Position numbers and translations under genes: made by a program | The notes under the pieces: generated by a model | Databases searched by the model: none | What the model was told of the DNA's origin: nothing | The model's input: the letters and a program-made list of their open reading frames with translations, nothing else | NCBI GenBank assembly: GCA_963931865.1 | Contig: OZ007506.1 | Location: 11,967,301 to 12,031,300, forward strand | Source: Axinella damicornis | Taxonomy: Eukaryota; Porifera; Demospongiae; Axinellida; Axinellidae | DNA: 64,000 nt | Reading direction: 5' to 3' | Shown: positions 59,178-64,000 of the stretch, in pieces | Layout: every line of letters begins with the position of its first letter | Position numbering within the stretch: the first letter of the stretch is position 1

Positions 59178-60302
59178 ATGCGTCGCCGCAGGGTCGCCCT
59201 GAAGGTGGTGAAAGAACTGGATGCCTTCCCCAAAGTCGAAGAAGACTACCAGAAGCCTACTGTCAGGGGTGGAACCATCTCCATCCTCTCCATTTCAATC
59301 ATTCTCTTCTTAGTGGTGTCAGAGTTTTTCTACTATCGAGCGACGGAATTGCAGTATGAGTACTCTGTTGATACTGATTTGGAATCCAAGTTACTGCTCA
59401 CTGTTGACTTGACTATTGCCATGCCTTGCGATTACTTGGGTGCAGATATTATTGACATGGCTGGTGAAAGTGTGTCACTTGCTAACCATATGAAAATGGA
59501 ACCTGTGAGTTTTAAGTTGACCGATTTGCAGATGCATTTTCTGGCAGCAAAGAGGTCCGTCCTCTCCATGTTCAGCGAATCGAGATCTCTGAATGATTTA
59601 CCAGTTATTGAAAGAGTCTCGAATCTAGCAATGCCGGAGCCCAAGACAGTTGATGCTGCTCTAAGAGTAGATAGCTGTAGAATCCATGGTTCCATTGAAG
59701 TCAACAAAATTGCTGGAAACTTTCACATTACTGTAGGTCGCTCTGTACCCCACCCGAGAGGCCATGCCCACATTAATGTTCGATTACCGAGCAATGTTAT
59801 GAATTTCTCACATCGAATAGACCACTTTTCTTTTGGAGTGCGAATGCCTGGTGCAATCAATCCCTTGGATGCTACTCTGAAAGTGTCCTCGGACTCCCTC
59901 CAACTCTTCCAGTACTTTATGAGGGTGGTACCTACCAAGTTCAGTACTCTTGATCGTGATATGATGACAAGTCAGTATTCTGTCACAGAACGAAACCGTT
60001 CCATCAACCACATGCAAGGCAGCCATGGGATAGCTGGTGTTTTCTTCAAATATGACATGAGTGCCATGGTAGTTGAAATAAAGGAAGTACGGAGACCCTT
60101 GTGGCAGTTTCTTATTCGCCTATCGGGTATTATCGGGGGCATATTTGCCACAAGTGGTATGCTGAATTCTCTAATTGGGTCTATGACTGATGGTGTGCTC
60201 AATGTGTTGTTACGGAGAAAGAAACTTCCTGAACATACCACTGCCACTGATGCGAGTCCGAACGCAGTAATGCCTGACAGCAACAACTCCCATAGTACAT
60301 AA
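59178..60302 (+). CDS. ERGIC2: ER-Golgi intermediate compartment protein 2
   Basis: The intronless 374-residue protein matches ERGIC2 along its length (human about 377). The N-terminal VKELDAFPKVEEDY is followed by TM1 (about 33-53, ISILSISIILFLVVSEFFYY). The lumenal domain contains DLTIAMPCDYLGADIIDMA, CRIHGSIEVNKIAGNFHITV, PHPRGHAHIN, NFSHRIDHFSFG, INPLDAT and QYFMRVVPTKF. SVTERNRSINHMQGSHGIAG and FFKYDMSAMVV precede TM2 (about 320-345, RLSGIIGGIFATSGML) and a short cytosolic tail. The family forms complexes with ERGIC3/ERV46 and cycles between ER and Golgi as a cargo receptor. The lumenal region between about 120 and 165 is variable, as usual. The start is the first ATG of the frame, and MRRRR resembles the basic start of known ERGIC2 proteins. 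Confidence 0.93.
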   Translation: MRRRRVALKVVKELDAFPKVEEDYQKPTVRGGTISILSISIILFLVVSEFFYYRATELQYEYSVDTDLESKLLLTVDLTIAMPCDYLGADIIDMAGESVSLANHMKMEPVSFKLTDLQMHFLAAKRSVLSMFSESRSLNDLPVIERVSNLAMPEPKTVDAALRVDSCRIHGSIEVNKIAGNFHITVGRSVPHPRGHAHINVRLPSNVMNFSHRIDHFSFGVRMPGAINPLDATLKVSSDSLQLFQYFMRVVPTKFSTLDRDMMTSQYSVTERNRSINHMQGSHGIAGVFFKYDMSAMVVEIKEVRRPLWQFLIRLSGIIGGIFATSGMLNSLIGSMTDGVLNVLLRRKKLPEHTTATDASPNAVMPDSNNSHST

Positions 60303-60487
60303 CTGGATATTTAATTTTCTATGTTGTTCATGTAACATAGGTGGCTAGGGAGAATATTAATTTTCAAGATTGTCAAACCGCTGTGAATGGTTAGTTATTA
60401 ACGATTGCACATGCGCAGAACGCCAAAAATAATTATAGCCACGTGTAACGTTTAGTTTACTTTAGTAGCTAGCTAGTTGTTAGCGCG

Positions 60488-61816
60488 ATGGCAGCCACAT
60501 CTGTCAACTACGGTTCGCTTCTGCGGTCTACAGTGAAGCAGAATGGCTACTTGATGGAGTACAGTGGGCCAGAACTCGTCACTGGCGGCCTGTGCCCTCC
60601 TCCTTCCCGCCATTTTCCAGGGACTCTATGCTACATGGTAACGGTCACCGCTAACGGGAACTCCTACTACGGGTTTGGGCCCACTCCCAAGGCTGCGAAG
60701 CACTTTGCCGAGTTTGAAGCGTACAACGCCCTTCATCCCTTACCTGTGGAGGAAGTTGAGAGAGCGCGAAACTTTATCCCTGAAACTGGGGAAAGTGAGT
60801 CTGAAGGCGAACCATTAGCCTCCATGAATGTATCCAATTTGTCTCAAGGTTCAGATGCCAGTGATACAACGGTAGTAGATGACAGTCCGACCAATAACAA
60901 GAGACAACCTTCATTCGCCTACCCGTATTCTCCAACCCTAGATAGTTCATGTGTTACAGGTGAAGTCTGCAGAGATATTACAAAGGTAGAAACGCAGACG
61001 TTTTCAACTTCTACTAGTGAAAGAGTAGCAATACAGCCAGTTATGGGTCAAGAAACGAGAAGTCCTGTAAAGACCACCAGAACAGACACGGAGACGTTTT
61101 GTGAGATTCCACAGTCTTTCCGGCCAAGAAAGTACTCTGTCCCCAAAGATGTGGATGAAACGATTGCTGTGTTGGAAGAGACCACTACCGATGAGAGCAT
61201 TCAGTCACCAGGGACATACATGTTCTCAGGGACTAAACGAAGGGACGTAGTGGATACCTTATTGGAGGAGGCAAAAAAGAAAGGGGTGGGTGTGTCTTTC
61301 CAGGTGTACACTGTTGGACCACCACATGCAAGATTGGTTAGTTCACAAACGAGCAGAGTGTAGTATTTTAGTAGAACATTGTTGAACAGGGACAAAAATT
61401 GTAGCCTTGCAAAGGGGGGTGGAGCATGAGTTACCTAGAATGAAATGCTGTGCATATACAACAGTGTTTACTCAGGAGTCAGGCATGTTCTTAGAAGTCC
61501 CTTTTGGGGGCTATTAATTACTTGATTAAGTTAGCACCCTAGTACCTGCACAGGATTAGGTTAGCTTCATTCCCAGGCCTTCTACGCCTCCAGTTTTTGA
61601 TCGCAAAGACTGGAGATGTATAGAAGGCCTGGGGAACGAGGATGATTGTGTACCTTGATCTGATACCTATTCCTGAAAATTCTATTCTGTCAGGTCCTTG
61701 CAAGGGCCATAGGAGGTGGTATGCAGTGTGAAGGGTACCACAGGAAGAGGAAGGTCGCTAAAGCTCTGGCAGCTTGTAATCTCCTTAAGCAACTGCAGGG
61801 CAAGCCCAGCAGAAAG
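60488..61816 (+). CDS. double-stranded RNA-binding protein with two dsRBDs
   Basis: Exon 1 (60488-61336, 283 codons) and exon 2 (61694-61816, 41 codons) join at phase 0 (AGATTG|GTTAGT ... GTCAG|GTCCTT). The first dsRBD spans about residues 8-80 (LLRSTVKQNGYLMEYSGPEL, YMVTVTANGNSYYGFGPTPK, AAKHFAEFEAYNAL). A Ser/Thr-rich linker of about 165 residues follows. A second dsRBD starts at VVDTLLEEAKKKGVGVSFQV and is completed by exon 2 (GYHRKRKVAKALAACNLLKQ), where the K-rich helix N terminus is intact. Exon 2 ends at AGAAAG|GTACAG; the true last exon is uncertain. Reading through the donor gives a stop at 61913-61915. An acceptor at 62237 offers two open frames, neither convincing. The overall architecture resembles Staufen/PACT-type dsRNA binders, but no orthologue can be named. 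It begins only 185 bp after the ERGIC2 stop. Confidence 0.75.
61562..61645. repeat. hairpin MITE, 'CCTNGTTCCCAGGC' family, copy
   Basis: TTAGCTTCATTCCCAGGCCT with 'tctacgcctccagt' is mirrored by 'actggagatgtatagaaggcctggggaacgagga'. It lies inside the single clear intron of the dsRBD gene. Confidence 0.75.
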
Positions 61817-63572
61817 GTACAGGTGCACATGTCACATTACTATTTAGTGACGATTGTGTCATTTATTCATCACTGTGTTGAGATTCAGCCCCACGTTCAA
61901 GGGTTCAATGAATAACCTGCGAAATTTCCAAAGCCAGTACACCTTTTTCTCATAGTGGTAGCTCTCCTTCTAACTCCTATGTCTATGCATATTTGTGCTG
62001 TTAGCCTCGTTCCCAGGCTCTTGTGCACTGCGGATGCATATCTAAAGGAACCTGGTAGACGCTGTTTGCTAATGCACAATCGTTGTATTTACCCGGGAGC
62101 TTAAAATCCGCTGATGGCATTCAAGTTTTGAAGTTACTGGGTTGGTTGTGCAGCCCTGTGATGTCATGATAGGTCACACTTGCCATAGTGACTAATAGTA
62201 GAAAAAAATTTCGTTGTTCGAACTTACAGACTTTGCAGCGTTTTTGCAACATGCGGTTGCAACAGTGCCACCGGTATTATCCACAGCGATGGGTACTGCC
62301 CATGCCAACAAAGACGCCGACAGTACTTTTCAACTTGAAATCACTCGCAGACCTCTGCTCTTCAATAGCTACAGCCATGGGAGCTACTGCATGGCAAAAT
62401 AAAACAGCAAGAGTGCTTTTATCTGTTTGTGCCATTTCATATAATTATAGTGTCCTGCAGAACGCTTAAACATGTAGTGTGCTGGAACAGTATGGAGCAT
62501 GCCCTACAGTTCTTGTGCTGGAAATCCTGAGTTAGCTACGTACACTCGAATGACAGTGATGTACATGCTGCATGTGCACTCGCTCCAGCTCACCCCTCAA
62601 TGTCAACTGTATGACAAAGAGAATGTTCACTGTGCCACAGAAGAGGACAAGGGGCCCATAAAAGTGCACGTGCTAACCAGAAACAGTGCAAGTGAAGTCA
62701 CACTAATTGGGCTTGTCTCCAAGTGTAGAGAAAATAGCTTACTTGGATCGTGAAGTAGCCATTGCAAGTAGGCATTGCCTCGTGCATGGAAGTCAGAGAA
62801 CAGTTTAGTCTCGCGAGTTGGCTGATTTGCACAGTATTTTGAAGGCAATGAAGCCACGAAGCGTTAGCGAGGTAGCAGCGCGGGTCCAAGTCTGCCGGTA
62901 GCGACGACCCCCGAACTCGAGGATGACTTGAAGGAGGCAACCAGGCATTTGTTGGCGTTTCACGGTGCTAGGTAAGTCAGAGAGCTGGGCCAAGCGAGTG
63001 TGAGTAATCTATACTACAAAAGCATCGAGTACTAGTTATTCTACTGTCCGTGAGACTCGCCCCTGCTCTGCTAGCTATAAGCTTAACATAAACGCAACGC
63101 TAACTACAAATGCAGTAGCAGTACAGACAGTACCTTTGCTGAAGCTCTCCGGGTCCCACGAAACTCCTCCGGCAGTTGTCTGCAAGTACTAACATCCAAG
63201 TCGTTTAGCTAGTGCTAAGTCGCTGTACAATAATTATTGCTATTTCACTTCCGGTCGGTCCGGTCCGGTCCGGTCCGGTCCGGTCCGGGTTTTCACCACG
63301 GCCCACTAATTGTCCCTGTACAAACTGAGCTTGTGCAAACAGTGTGTTGGGTTTCATACAGGATTTTTTTTGCTGGGGGTGGAAACTTTTATGGGGTCAG
63401 TTAGTCTCGTGCCCAGACCACACCCTCGCGGAGAGAGATGGTCTGGTGAACAAAGTCGAATTTCTTGGGCTTGAAGCATATACTACGGAATGTGTAATCA
63501 TTGTATAATCCCGTGGTGTTAAGTGCCTGCAAAAACGTCCGCTGAAGGCTCACGTGTCGACCAAGTGCAATC
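61817..63572. other. interval holding possible 3' exon of the dsRBD gene and dispersed repeats
   Basis: An acceptor TTACAG|ACTTTG at 62237 leads to two overlapping open frames (ending 62402 and 62469) that could be a last exon. Beyond it are an R1 repeat copy (62455-62620), a family E copy (62860-63300) with a (CCGGT)n run at 63250-63288, and a 'tagtctcgtgcccagacca..ggtctgg' hairpin at 63401-63450. No other gene is seen. Confidence 0.45.
62860..63300. repeat. dispersed repeat, family E copy, with (CCGGT)n
   Basis: It shares 'ggatgacttgaaggaggcaaccagg', 'gtttcacggtgctagg', 'ggtcccacgaaactcc' and 'gctatttcacttcc.gtc' with 35020-35500, largely in the opposite order. It ends in about seven CCGGT units. 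Confidence 0.6.
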
Positions 63573-63687
63573 ATGGCTACTCATAGAAGGTTTTTGAAGC
63601 ATCCTTCGCCGTCCATAGAATCTGTTTCCCGTCTGTTTGGCAGTCCTTTCAGGCACTTTAAGACATACTGGGGATCCTTTCTGAAAC
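63573..63687 (+). CDS. first exon of an unknown gene, cut by window end
   Basis: ATG at 63573 opens 38 codons beginning MATHRRFLKHPSPSIESVSR and containing SPFRHFKTYWGSFLK, ending at AAAC|GTGAGT (phase 1). The first residues are rich in Arg, Lys and Ser without acids, as in mitochondrial targeting peptides, but this is weak evidence. No downstream exon is seen before 64000. Product not recognised. Confidence 0.4.
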
Positions 63688-63828
63688 GTGAGTCTTTATT
63701 GAGCAGTTGAGATTTAATGTACGCAGTGCTGAGACTAGAAAACCACAAGTCCCACCCTGTGCATTACCCTACCTTAGTAGTACAATAATTTGCTTCCTAC
63801 CCACTTAGCGCTGGGCTGCTGTAAAACG

Positions 63829-63877
63829 CGGAATACAGAATAGCGGAATAACGGAATAACGGAATAACGGAATAACT
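63829..63877 (+). repeat. (CGGAATAACG)n tandem repeat
   Basis: About five copies of a 10-bp 'cggaataa(c)' unit with slight variation near the right edge. The remaining 120 bases hold nothing recognisable. Confidence 0.85.
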
Positions 63878-64000
63878 TTTTATTGACCGGAAATGAAATT
63901 TTGAAAAATATGCTTTGTTCTTTGCCGACACGGCACGTGTACTATTATCGAGGGAGCTGCGCTGCAAGATCGAGCCACTGCTAGCTTTATCTGGACTTAC

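Overview
The window is eukaryotic, animal-type nuclear DNA: spliced genes with GT..AG introns and no bacterial operon signals. Small genes with many short introns alternate with a dense mixture of palindromic MITEs, satellites, CG/TA-rich simple repeats and decayed retroelements. The gene set (NT5DC-family HAD phosphatase, PSMD14, ERGIC2, a 7TM receptor resembling cAMP-type receptors, an SRCR fragment, and a beta-helix multi-pass membrane protein of a type I associate with sponges and cnidarians) suggests an early-branching marine metazoan. A sponge is my best guess, but this is inference and no species can be named.

Layout. 1-3916: edge fragments of a possible BEL/Pao-type element and a PHD finger on the minus strand, then the last four exons of an NT5DC-family gene (+). 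5141-12604: a complete 15-exon 7TM receptor gene (+), about 353 aa, assembled here with all splice phases matching. 14370-39847 (possibly to 40662): the proteasome deubiquitinase PSMD14/Rpn11 (-), spread over more than 25 kb. It includes a 13-nt microexon, and its introns hold a 3.8-kb TIR element, two sets of crossing inverted repeats, a satellite of 23-bp units, a broken DIRS-like retrotransposon, a GIY-YIG fragment and several MITEs. 40000-43580: MITEs and dispersed repeats with one orphan exon-like stretch. 43600-44030: a frameshifted SRCR fragment. 44375-46087: an intronless DRE-TIM (HMG-CoA lyase-like) protein fused to an EF-hand (-). 46185-46836: a MITE in its upstream region. 49590-52560: a dead non-LTR retrotransposon (+). 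53430-58882: a six-exon beta-helix plus multi-pass membrane protein gene (-). 59178-60302: ERGIC2 (+), divergent from it across about 295 bp. 60488-61816: a double-stranded-RNA-binding protein (+). 63573-63687: the first exon of another plus-strand gene cut by the window edge.

The genes do not form one pathway. PSMD14 acts in ubiquitin-dependent proteolysis and ERGIC2 in ER-Golgi transport. The receptor and the beta-helix protein are membrane proteins of unknown ligand. The strongest structural points are the PSMD14 microexon, the hundreds of bases of C/T-rich tandem repeat in front of three successive PSMD14 acceptors, and a satellite whose unit matches the end of a MITE family found throughout the window. 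Exon boundaries were placed by eye from splice sites, phase continuity and family knowledge; no alignment or transcript was available.
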